A stretch of DNA of 28,638 nt from Avichristensenella sp031549105 (lineage in GTDB: Bacteria > Bacillota > Clostridia > Christensenellales > Aristaeellaceae): assembly GCA_031549105.1 (NCBI GenBank), contig JAVBQK010000128.1:1-28638 (forward strand). Direction: 5' to 3'. This document shows, piece after piece, positions 1-6,767 of the stretch. A program made the position numbers and the translations under genes. The notes under the pieces were generated by a model, which was not told the origin of the DNA, did no database searches, and was given only the letters and a program-made list of their open reading frames with translations. Numbering within the stretch: position 1 is the first letter of the stretch; every line of letters starts with the position of its first letter.

Positions 1-11
1 CTCCTGGACCT

Positions 12-84
12 CCAATGTTTCGCCTGTGGGCGGGTTGGGATTAGCATGAGAAAAATCCCCTCCCGCCCAGAGGCGAAATGTTGG
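12..84. repeat. Large intergenic hairpin element
   Basis: Positions 12-34 pair with 62-84: 23 positions with a single mismatch (26/70) and two G-T wobbles. The loop adds a small inner stem (37-41 with 55-59). The arms carry GTTTCGCC and GGCGAAAT. No T-run follows directly, so it is not a classical terminator. It looks like a mobile-type palindromic intergenic element, or processed RNA structure, lying between the preceding gene (outside the window) and the permease. Seen directly; function unknown. Confidence 0.7.
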
Positions 85-88
85 GTTT

Positions 89-135
89 CCAAAGGGCAAG
101 GCCCTTTGGCAGGGGTCTGGGGACAGCGTCCCCAG
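89..135. repeat. Pair of short perfect palindromes (REP-like)
   Basis: Two perfect hairpins sit 7 bp apart. The first is CCAAAGGGC / GCCCTTTGG (89-97 with 101-109, loop AAG). The second is CTGGGGAC / GTCCCCAG (117-124 with 128-135, loop AGC). From memory, tandem AAAGGGC...GCCCTTT and GGGG...CCCC hairpins of this kind recur between genes in many gut Clostridia, so this is probably a repetitive extragenic palindromic element. Copy number cannot be judged from this window. Confidence 0.65.
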
Positions 136-190
136 CGTTCCTTCCTCTCCCAAACGTAGCAATCCTTCAACAGAAAGGCGGTCTTACCCA

Positions 191-1084
191 ATGGCACAGA
201 TACTGACAAGCGCGGTTGCCCTGGGGCTTTTATGGGCCATCATGACCATCGGCGTCTACATCAGCTACCGTATCCTGGACATCGCCGATTTGACGGTTGA
301 AGGGAGCATCACGCTGGGCGCGGCGGTTTGCGTAACGCTGATTAAGGGCGGTGCGGATCCGCTGCTTGCTACATGTGCGGCGTTTGTGATTGGGCTGGGC
401 GCGGGCGCGGTTACTGGATTGCTGCACACCAAGCTGCATATCCCTGCGCTGCTCTCCGGCATCCTGACCATGATCGCGCTCTGGTCGGTCAATCTGCGCG
501 TGATGGGTTCGGCAAACGTGTCGATCCTTCGGATAACGACTGTCTTTACTTGGGTGCAGAACCTGGGGCTCTCCAAGTACGGATCGTGGATTGCAGTTGG
601 CGCGGGGCTTGCGCTCGCGATTATTTCGGCGCTATATTGGTTTTTCGGTACCGAGCTTGGCAGCTCCATTCGCGCGACCGGCAACAACCCGAACATGGTG
701 CGCGCGCAGGGCATCAACACCGACACGATGGTCATCATTGGCCTGATGCTTAGCAACGGGCTGGTGGCGCTGTCTGGCGCGCTGATCGCGCAGAGCCAAT
801 CCTTCGCGGATATTCAGATGGGCACAGGATCAATTGTCATCGGTCTCGCATCGCTGATCGTCGGCGAGGTGCTCTTTGGACGGCGCAATTTTTACGTCCG
901 GCTGCTCTCGCTTGTCTTTGGCGCGATTGCGTATCGCATCATCATCGCGCTGGTAATGGAACTGGGCATGGCGCCCAACGACCTGAAGCTATTCACTGCG
1001 ATTACGGTGGCGCTGGCGCTATGGATGCCGCAGTTGCAGGAGAAGGCTGGCGCATGGCGGAAGACACGGAAGGGGGTTGCGTAA
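191..1084 (+). CDS. ABC transporter permease (BPD_transp_2, TrpX/BMP-type importer)
   Basis: A 297-aa hydrophobic protein with about eight to nine predicted membrane segments. It belongs by pattern to the BPD_transp_2 permeases (LivH/RbsC-like), and most closely to permeases paired with ABC_sub_bind (TrpX-type) binding proteins that import amino acids or other small molecules. Supporting stretches are DIADLTVEGSITLGA near residue 35 and SSIRATGNNPNMVRAQGI near 160, a cytoplasmic loop typical of the group. AAAGGCGG precedes the ATG. The ATPase follows directly. The binding protein that normally comes first is not in the window, so substrate cannot be named. Confidence 0.88.
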   Translation: MAQILTSAVALGLLWAIMTIGVYISYRILDIADLTVEGSITLGAAVCVTLIKGGADPLLATCAAFVIGLGAGAVTGLLHTKLHIPALLSGILTMIALWSVNLRVMGSANVSILRITTVFTWVQNLGLSKYGSWIAVGAGLALAIISALYWFFGTELGSSIRATGNNPNMVRAQGINTDTMVIIGLMLSNGLVALSGALIAQSQSFADIQMGTGSIVIGLASLIVGEVLFGRRNFYVRLLSLVFGAIAYRIIIALVMELGMAPNDLKLFTAITVALALWMPQLQEKAGAWRKTRKGVA

Positions 1085-1085
1085 G

Positions 1086-1880
1086 ATGCTGCGTATGACG
1101 GGTGTGACCAAGGTATTCGGCCGGGGCACTGTGAATGAAAAGGTGGCTCTTAACAATGTTACCCTCACCATTCAAGAGGGCGATTTCGTCACGATGATCG
1201 GCGGAAATGGCGCGGGCAAGTCCACGCTGCTCAACTGCGTCGCCGGGGTGTTCCTGCCCGATCAGGGCGAGCTGCATATCGACCAAGCGAACGTCACCAA
1301 ATTGAGCGAGGCGAAGCGCGCGCAGTACCTGGGTCGGGTGTTCCAGGACCCAATGATGGGTACCGCGGCCGATATGGCGCTGGAGGAAAACCTTGCGCTG
1401 GCGCTGCGGCGCGGCAAACGGCGCACGCTCCGTTGGGGTGTCACCGCCAAGGAGCGCGAACGCTACCAGACACTGCTGGCGCAGTTGGAGTTGGGCCTGG
1501 AATCCCGCATGACGGCCAAGGCAGGCCTGCTCTCCGGCGGCCAGCGTCAGGCGCTCACGCTGCTGATGGCGACGGTGCAAAAGCCGCGACTGCTGCTTCT
1601 GGATGAACACACGGCGGCCCTGGACCCCAAGACCGCCGAAAAGGTGTTGCATTTGAGCAACACGTTCATCAAAGAGGACCGCCTGACCGCGCTGATGGTG
1701 ACGCACAACATGAAGAACGCACTGCAATACGGCAACAGGCTGCTAATGATGCACGAGGGGCGCGTCGTCGTCGACGTGCGGGATGAGGAGAAGGCCAAGC
1801 TCCGCGTGGAGGACCTGATGGCGATGTTCGAGCGCGCCAGCGGTCAGGCGCTGGATAGCGACCGGGTGCTGCTGGCGTAG
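1086..1880 (+). CDS. ABC transporter ATP-binding protein (partner of the TrpX-type permease)
   Basis: A 264-aa nucleotide-binding subunit that energises the preceding permease on the inner membrane face. All motifs are present: Walker A GGNGAGKST (39-47), Q-loop VFQDP (85-89), signature LSGGQ (149-153), Walker B LLLLDE (169-174), D-loop ALD (178-180) and switch His207. The start is the ATG at 1086, one base after the permease stop, with AGGGGG about 9 nt upstream. An in-frame TTG at 1077 would overlap the permease and seems less likely. The spacing implies translational coupling. The sequence resembles the ATPases of uncharacterised TrpXYZ-like importers. Confidence 0.92.
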   Translation: MLRMTGVTKVFGRGTVNEKVALNNVTLTIQEGDFVTMIGGNGAGKSTLLNCVAGVFLPDQGELHIDQANVTKLSEAKRAQYLGRVFQDPMMGTAADMALEENLALALRRGKRRTLRWGVTAKERERYQTLLAQLELGLESRMTAKAGLLSGGQRQALTLLMATVQKPRLLLLDEHTAALDPKTAEKVLHLSNTFIKEDRLTALMVTHNMKNALQYGNRLLMMHEGRVVVDVRDEEKAKLRVEDLMAMFERASGQALDSDRVLLA

Positions 1881-1888
1881 CACCCGGT
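1861..1888. terminator. Stem-loop across the ATPase stop codon, between converging genes
   Basis: ACCGGGTGCT (1861-1870) pairs perfectly with AGCACCCGGT (1879-1888) around an 8-nt loop that holds the end of the ATPase gene. It lies between the plus-strand ABC genes and the stop of the minus-strand oxidoreductase at 1893. No U-run follows on either strand, so it may protect RNA ends or act as a weak bidirectional terminator. Confidence 0.45.
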
Positions 1889-1892
1889 TCCA

Positions 1893-2858
1893 CTATACGG
1901 CTTTTCCGCCCATCGCTTCCCGTATTGCGTCCAGCGTTTCCATGATTTCAAGCGTGTAAGCGTGCGTAATCCATTCGTTCTCCAGCTTACCCGCGCGTAT
2001 GTCGTCCATGACGGCGTCGAACTCGTAATGAAGCCCTTCGCCCACCTTGTTCGCCGAGAAGACCGTCTTTTCCCTGCCGACGGTCAGTTCCGCCGCATCA
2101 GGGGCCCAGAACCTAGATAGGCGGATCGAACCCGTCTCGCCATAGATGCAGGCGTCATGCGGCGCGGCCACCTCCACCGCCGAGAACAGGCGGGCCGTCG
2201 CGCCGCCTGGGTAGCCGAATGTAGCCGCGCATTGGCTGTCGATGCCCGTACTCGCATAGCTTGCCACCGCGCGGATCGTCTCGGGCCGCTGGCCAAACAT
2301 AAACCGTGCGAAGGCAACCGTGTATACGCCGACATCCAGCAACGCACCGCCACCCATTGCAGGGTCATAGATACGATCCCTGGACGGGTCCACCCGGCTG
2401 GCAAAATCCGCCGTCATCGTAAGGATACGGCCAATCCGCCCTTCGTTCACCCAATCGATCGTCTGCCGGATTGCAGGGTTGAAGCGCGTCCACATGCCCT
2501 CCATCAGGTACACGCCCGCTTTCTGCGCGGCGTCAATCATCTCCCGGGCATCCGCGGCACACAGCGCAAACGGCTTTTCGCACAGAACAGGCTTTCCGCG
2601 CGCGATCGCGGCAAGCGTCTGATCCTTGTGCAGGTGGTTGGGTGTGGCGATGTACACCGCGCGCACGTCCGGCGAATCGATTGCCTCCTCCAGCGAGGTG
2701 TACGCTTTGGCACCGTACTGGTCCGCCAACGCTTTCGCACGCTCGCCGCTTTGCGAGCATACAGCCGCCATGTATCCGCCATTTGTCTGCCCCAGGTCTT
2801 TCAGTACACGCGAGGCAATCGCCCCCGCGCCGACAAAACACCAGCCAAAATCCCGCAT
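1893..2858 (-). CDS. Gfo/Idh/MocA family oxidoreductase
   Basis: A 321-aa NAD(P)-dependent sugar or polyol oxidoreductase, cytoplasmic. The N-terminal Rossmann fold shows GAGAIA (10-15), the cofactor-site motif CEKP (93-96), and the C-terminal GGGALLDVGVY (169-179) typical of the dihydrodiol dehydrogenase-like branch. The usual active-site His of this motif is Tyr179 here, as in many of that branch. The start is the ATG at 2858 with GGAGGAG upstream; an upstream in-frame ATG gives 19 residues unlike the family. It sits 19 bp behind the NlpC/P60 gene on the same strand, so the two are probably co-transcribed. Substrate unknown. Confidence 0.9.
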   Translation of the reverse strand: MRDFGWCFVGAGAIASRVLKDLGQTNGGYMAAVCSQSGERAKALADQYGAKAYTSLEEAIDSPDVRAVYIATPNHLHKDQTLAAIARGKPVLCEKPFALCAADAREMIDAAQKAGVYLMEGMWTRFNPAIRQTIDWVNEGRIGRILTMTADFASRVDPSRDRIYDPAMGGGALLDVGVYTVAFARFMFGQRPETIRAVASYASTGIDSQCAATFGYPGGATARLFSAVEVAAPHDACIYGETGSIRLSRFWAPDAAELTVGREKTVFSANKVGEGLHYEFDAVMDDIRAGKLENEWITHAYTLEIMETLDAIREAMGGKAV

Positions 2859-2877
2859 TGTGTCTCCTCCACATTCA

Positions 2878-3720
2878 TTATGGCATCGCTTCCCGCAGCT
2901 CGACCAGCCGCACATATCCGGTTAGCGGGCGCTCTTTTATGTCCGTTCCCATCACCAGGCGTGATACTTCATTGGGAACCTCCAGCACAAGCAGCAGCGC
3001 ACCATCCTCAAAGTAACCGATGCTCGGCTGCACCTTGCCCGCCTCAAACGGCACGGCGGAGACGGTGATCCGCTCCGCATTGTCGCTATTGACCACCGCA
3101 AGCGTGCCTTCCGGCAAAAAGGGTTCAGTCACCGCCGGGCGCTCATCCATCGGGGTATCGTAGACAAGCCAGGAAAGCCGCGCCCAGTGCGTGAACGTCA
3201 CAGGCAGCTTTTCACGTATGACGCCCCAGCGCGTGCCGCGCGCATGCACTGCCACCCCATCGCCCACATAGACGCCGATATGCTTGACCTGCATCCTAGA
3301 CCCCTCCACACGGAAGAGCGCCATGCCGGGCTGCAGGACCGCACCTTCCAGCAGGCCCCATTCCTGTGTCCACTCACTCCACGCGACGGTGGTATTCACC
3401 TCGTTGGTGGATACAGGCACGCCTGTCTGCAACATAAACGCCTTGAACAGACCGATGCAGTCATAGACCGGCATCCCATCCCACGCGTCCGCCCAGCGGA
3501 AAATCAGCTTCGCGGCATCTGGGTACAGCTCTGCTCGCCCATGCCGAAAGTTGGCTGTGGAAATCTGCCCGTATGCCCCAAAAATATAGCCAGAGCCCAC
3601 CTGCGCCTGCGCGAACGCGACCAGCGCCGATGCCGATGGCAGTGCGTCCGCCGATGCAAGCGGCCATGCGCACAGCACCAAGCAGACCGCCAAGACGCCG
3701 GCCCATCCCCTCTTCCCCAT
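2878..3720 (-). CDS. Secreted NlpC/P60 (C40) cell-wall peptidase
   Basis: A 280-aa exported protein, probably a peptidoglycan endopeptidase or amidase. Residues 1-25 form a signal peptide (basic start, leucine/valine core, ASADA cleavage region). The catalytic domain spans about 30-200, with Cys88 in YDCIGL (family norm DCSGL), His147 in VKHIGVYVGDG and His159 in VHARGT as the likely triad. A beta-rich C-terminal part (about 205-280) may bind the wall. The ATG at 3720 is preceded by GGAGGGG; the longer in-frame start adds 19 residues before the signal peptide. It leads a two-gene unit with the oxidoreductase. Replacement of Ser by Ile next to the catalytic Cys is unusual but near the expected fold. 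Confidence 0.85.
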   Translation of the reverse strand: MGKRGWAGVLAVCLVLCAWPLASADALPSASALVAFAQAQVGSGYIFGAYGQISTANFRHGRAELYPDAAKLIFRWADAWDGMPVYDCIGLFKAFMLQTGVPVSTNEVNTTVAWSEWTQEWGLLEGAVLQPGMALFRVEGSRMQVKHIGVYVGDGVAVHARGTRWGVIREKLPVTFTHWARLSWLVYDTPMDERPAVTEPFLPEGTLAVVNSDNAERITVSAVPFEAGKVQPSIGYFEDGALLLVLEVPNEVSRLVMGTDIKERPLTGYVRLVELREAMP

Positions 3721-3752
3721 GCAAGCCCCTCCAATTGGGCCTATTTTACCAT

Positions 3753-3784
3753 AAAAAACCTCCGCGCGGCATACCACGCGGAGG
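3753..3784 (-). terminator. Rho-independent terminator of the glycan operon
   Basis: Read on the minus strand, CCTCCGCG (complement of 3777-3784) pairs with CGCGGAGG (complement of 3759-3766), followed by six Ts (complement of 3753-3758). It lies 19 bp after the GH18 stop codon and ends the 14-kb operon. A TAAAAT box just beyond it (complement of about 3743-3748) could help start the NlpC unit, but no -35 box supports this. Confidence 0.88.
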
Positions 3785-3802
3785 AAAATATGTATTAAGA
3801 AA

Positions 3803-4807
3803 CTACCCTCTCAACGCCTGATGAATCGCGCCGAGCAGCGCATGGGTATCGTCACATGAGTGCTCCCAGTACATGATGCCGCGAAGGCCTTCCCTTTGCA
3901 GGTACTCACACTTATGGCGGAGGGACTCGGGGTCGTCATAGCTCATCAGCTCACTGCCATTGAACAGGAACGGTGCCTTGGCAACATCATCCCAGTGGCG
4001 AACCCAGCCGTTTTTATCAATATAGTTGCGCGATAGCTCCGCATACCCGGGCCCGAAGAGCGCTTCAGTCTCTGCCATCTGCAGCAGGCCGTTGTTCACC
4101 GCGGGCACGCCGCCCCACCGTCTGCTGTAGAATGCCGAGCCGATCACCAGCTTCTCTGCCGGCACGCCTGCCTCGATGAACCTGCGCACCGCCACGTCCG
4201 TGCCAAGCCCGCTGGCATCGCCGGCCGCCGGATGCAGCGCGGTATGGTGCCCCGCCTCCCGGCAGGAACCGCTGCGCATGTCGTAGGTCATCAGCTGCAC
4301 ATAGTCGCACAGCGCGCCGACCTGCTCCATCTCGGTATCGCGCACAAAGTATGCCCCTACGCCCGCGGCGATGGAGACAATCCGGCCCTCGGCCCGCTCG
4401 CGAAGCGCGGCCAACAGCAGCGTGAAGTTCTCCTTGTCCAGCGGGCTGTGGTCGATCCCGGCCGAGTTGCTGCACGGGTACTCCCAGTCGATGTCCACGC
4501 CGTCCAGGCCGTTAAGGCGCATCGCCGCGTCGACGCTGTCGGCAAACGCCTCGCGCCCGTCCCGCGTCATCGCCATCGTGGAAAAGCCGCCCGCGCCCCA
4601 TCCGCCGACCGACAGCACGAACTGAATGTCACGATTCCATTCCCGGATGGTGTGGATGCGGCCGATATCGGGCAGGCCGCGCATATCCAGCATGCCATCC
4701 TTTATCACCCCGAAAGCAAGGTTGACGTGCGTGAGTTTACGCGCGTCCCCTTCGGTGATCATCCCCAGTCCCTGGTTGGTCGCATACGCCAGAATCATCG
4801 GTTCCAT
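3803..4807 (-). CDS. Cytoplasmic glycoside hydrolase family 18 protein
   Basis: A 334-aa GH18 TIM-barrel enzyme (chitinase or endo-beta-N-acetylglucosaminidase class). The catalytic DxxDxDxE motif is intact: Asp102, Asp105, Asp107 and the acid Glu109 in LDGVDIDWEYP. SVGG (66-69) and MTYD near residue 171 are also conserved. GH18 enzymes use substrate-assisted catalysis on beta-linked GlcNAc. No signal peptide is present, so it should act on imported oligosaccharides. The chosen ATG at 4807 has GGAGGGCGG just upstream; an ATG at 4825 overlaps the permease stop (TAATG) but lacks a ribosome site. It is the last gene of the operon, hinting that the imported glycan contains HexNAc. Exact linkage is unknown. 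Confidence 0.9.
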   Translation of the reverse strand: MEPMILAYATNQGLGMITEGDARKLTHVNLAFGVIKDGMLDMRGLPDIGRIHTIREWNRDIQFVLSVGGWGAGGFSTMAMTRDGREAFADSVDAAMRLNGLDGVDIDWEYPCSNSAGIDHSPLDKENFTLLLAALRERAEGRIVSIAAGVGAYFVRDTEMEQVGALCDYVQLMTYDMRSGSCREAGHHTALHPAAGDASGLGTDVAVRRFIEAGVPAEKLVIGSAFYSRRWGGVPAVNNGLLQMAETEALFGPGYAELSRNYIDKNGWVRHWDDVAKAPFLFNGSELMSYDDPESLRHKCEYLQREGLRGIMYWEHSCDDTHALLGAIHQALRG

Positions 4808-4824
4808 CTGTCCGCCCTCCGTCA

Positions 4825-5856
4825 TTATCCAACAATACCCGAGCGCTCCGCGCCCTGAATGAACCTCCGCTGAATGAGCAGGAACAGCAGAATCAGCGGG
4901 ATGAGCACATCCAGCGCCGCCGTCTTGGCGATGGCCGCCTCATACAGCGGATTCTTCTGCAGGAAGAAATAGTCCGCCGGGATCCTGGTGGAGATCGCGG
5001 TTAGCGCCTCGTCCGTGGAGGCAGTGGCCTTGATGAACGCCAGCATCAGATTCTTGCGGTTCAGCGAGTCGAACAGGTTCAGGTAATACCAATCGTTCCA
5101 GTTCCATACGTAGCTGAGCACGCCGACGGTCAGAATGCCCGACCCGGCCGATGGCAACACGATGCTGGAGAATGTGCGGATGAACCCCGCGCCGTCGATG
5201 TACGCGGCCTCCTCCAGCTCCTTGGGCAGGCCCCTAAACGTCTGCCGGAGGATGTAAATATATAGCCCGCTCTTGATGCCCATGCCGGTAATCGACATGA
5301 TGTACAGCGACGCCGGCTTGTTCAGCAGGTTCAGCGGCTTGCCGGTGATCAGCTTGATGATGCCAAGGATGTCAAACTCGCGGAAGAACAGGTACTGCGG
5401 CAGCATGAAGATGCGCGTGGGCACGATGATCGTAAAGACGACCATCATGAACAGCACGTTTTGGAATCGGAAATGCAGCCTCGCGAACGAATACCCCGCC
5501 AGGATCGCGCAGATCGTCTGCAACAGCGCCAGCACCAGCGTGTTCACCAGCGTATACGGCAGCGCGTTCCAGTAGTCCAGCATCAGCATGCTGACATGCC
5601 AGTTCTCCAGCGATGTGCGAAATGGCAGCCAGATGGACGTGGCGATGCCCAGATCGCGCGGGTCGGTGAACGCGAGCGATATGTTCTGGAAGATGGGCGC
5701 GAGAATCAGGTAGCTCAGGCAGATGATCAGCACATAACGCATGATCGCGATCACCACCGACTTGGCCCTCTTCTGCGCGCGCGCCACCGTCATGGGTCTG
5801 CGCCTTCGCCGGACATCGCCCATCGCCTTTTCCCGCTGCCTTACCAGATCAGTCAT
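4825..5856 (-). CDS. Carbohydrate ABC permease, pair B, MalG/LplC-like
   Basis: A 343-aa inner-membrane permease of the CUT1 family, with about six membrane segments after a basic N-terminus (residues 1-30). The ATPase-docking EAA loop is clear: EAAYIDGAG followed by IVLP near residue 225. The start is ATG 5856, overlapping the upstream permease by 8 bp with AAAGGTGG upstream; a longer in-frame start lies inside that gene. Its C-terminal third has a long stretch between the last membrane helices (about 265-320) that is bigger than in MalG. It partners the preceding permease; neither has an ATPase gene nearby. Confidence 0.92.
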   Translation of the reverse strand: MTDLVRQREKAMGDVRRRRRPMTVARAQKRAKSVVIAIMRYVLIICLSYLILAPIFQNISLAFTDPRDLGIATSIWLPFRTSLENWHVSMLMLDYWNALPYTLVNTLVLALLQTICAILAGYSFARLHFRFQNVLFMMVVFTIIVPTRIFMLPQYLFFREFDILGIIKLITGKPLNLLNKPASLYIMSITGMGIKSGLYIYILRQTFRGLPKELEEAAYIDGAGFIRTFSSIVLPSAGSGILTVGVLSYVWNWNDWYYLNLFDSLNRKNLMLAFIKATASTDEALTAISTRIPADYFFLQKNPLYEAAIAKTAALDVLIPLILLFLLIQRRFIQGAERSGIVG

Positions 5857-6766
5857 AGTAAAACACCACCTTTGACACCAGCTTGGTGGCAATGCCAATG
5901 ACGGCAAGGTTCACCACCAGATAGACGCAGCTCATCGCGGCGCTGAGGCCATAGCTGCCGGTGCGGAACGCAACGTCGTAGATGCGTTCCATCACATCCG
6001 ATCGCATGAAGAGGTCCGCCAGCGTGTAGACCATGCACGTGAGGATCATCGGCGACACCATCACCACCGTCACGCGCCAGAATGTCTCATACCCCGTCGC
6101 GCCCTCAATCTTCGCCACCTCATACAGCGACGGCGAGATGCCCTGCAGCGCGCCCAGGAAGATCAGAATCTGGATGCCGCTGAGCGACACGATCTCGAAG
6201 ATGTTGTTGACCGCGTCGTGAATGTAGGTGACCAGCTGTCTGCCGAAGCCGAGCGAGAAGAGCAACTCGTAGACGATTTGTGCGCCGTAGACGCTGTCGT
6301 TCTGCGCCTCGGACATCATCACGCTGGAGACGCTCGTCACCCGGTCAAGCATCAGCCCGGTGCCCAGCACAATCGGAATGAAGAATATCGCGCGCGCGAC
6401 CGTGCGGCCGAAGAACTTGCCATTGAGCAGAATCGCGCACAGCAGCGAGAAGATCAGGATCAGCGGGGTGTAAAGCAGCGCCTCGCCCAGCGTATCGGCC
6501 AGCATGCGGTTGAAGTTCGCATCCACCATCAGCGCCTGACGGAAGTTGCTCAGTCCCACATACGTGTAGCTCAGCCCGCCGGATGGCTTTATCTCGATCT
6601 TGTTGAAGCTGTAGATGACGACCTGGATCATCGGCGAGAGGAAGAACAGGAAGAACCCCAGTATCCACGGCATCAGGAAGATCACGCCCCATAGCCCCAT
6701 CTTGCGCGAAAAGGGCAGCCGGTAGTACCAGGAGCCGCGTCCGGTTTTTTTCGCCTTGGCCAGCAT
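5849..6766 (-). CDS. Carbohydrate ABC permease, pair B, MalF/LplB/UgpA-like
   Basis: A 305-aa CUT1-family permease with six predicted membrane segments. The EAA loop reads EVAKIEGATGYETFWRVT near residue 215. GGGAGG, embedded in the end of the DUF5696 gene, precedes the ATG, and only one base separates the two genes. A loop of about 25 residues near 125-150 (SSVMMSEAQNDSVYGA) enlarges one outside region. With the following permease it forms a heterodimeric pore. The pair sits at the far end of the operon from both solute-binding proteins. Confidence 0.92.
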   Translation of the reverse strand: MLAKAKKTGRGSWYYRLPFSRKMGLWGVIFLMPWILGFFLFFLSPMIQVVIYSFNKIEIKPSGGLSYTYVGLSNFRQALMVDANFNRMLADTLGEALLYTPLILIFSLLCAILLNGKFFGRTVARAIFFIPIVLGTGLMLDRVTSVSSVMMSEAQNDSVYGAQIVYELLFSLGFGRQLVTYIHDAVNNIFEIVSLSGIQILIFLGALQGISPSLYEVAKIEGATGYETFWRVTVVMVSPMILTCMVYTLADLFMRSDVMERIYDVAFRTGSYGLSAAMSCVYLVVNLAVIGIATKLVSKVVFYYD

Positions 6767-6767
6767 G

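Noticed and set aside
2157..3068. 303-codon plus-strand open frame
   Set aside because: Antisense to the oxidoreductase and NlpC/P60 genes, spanning their boundary, with no domain.
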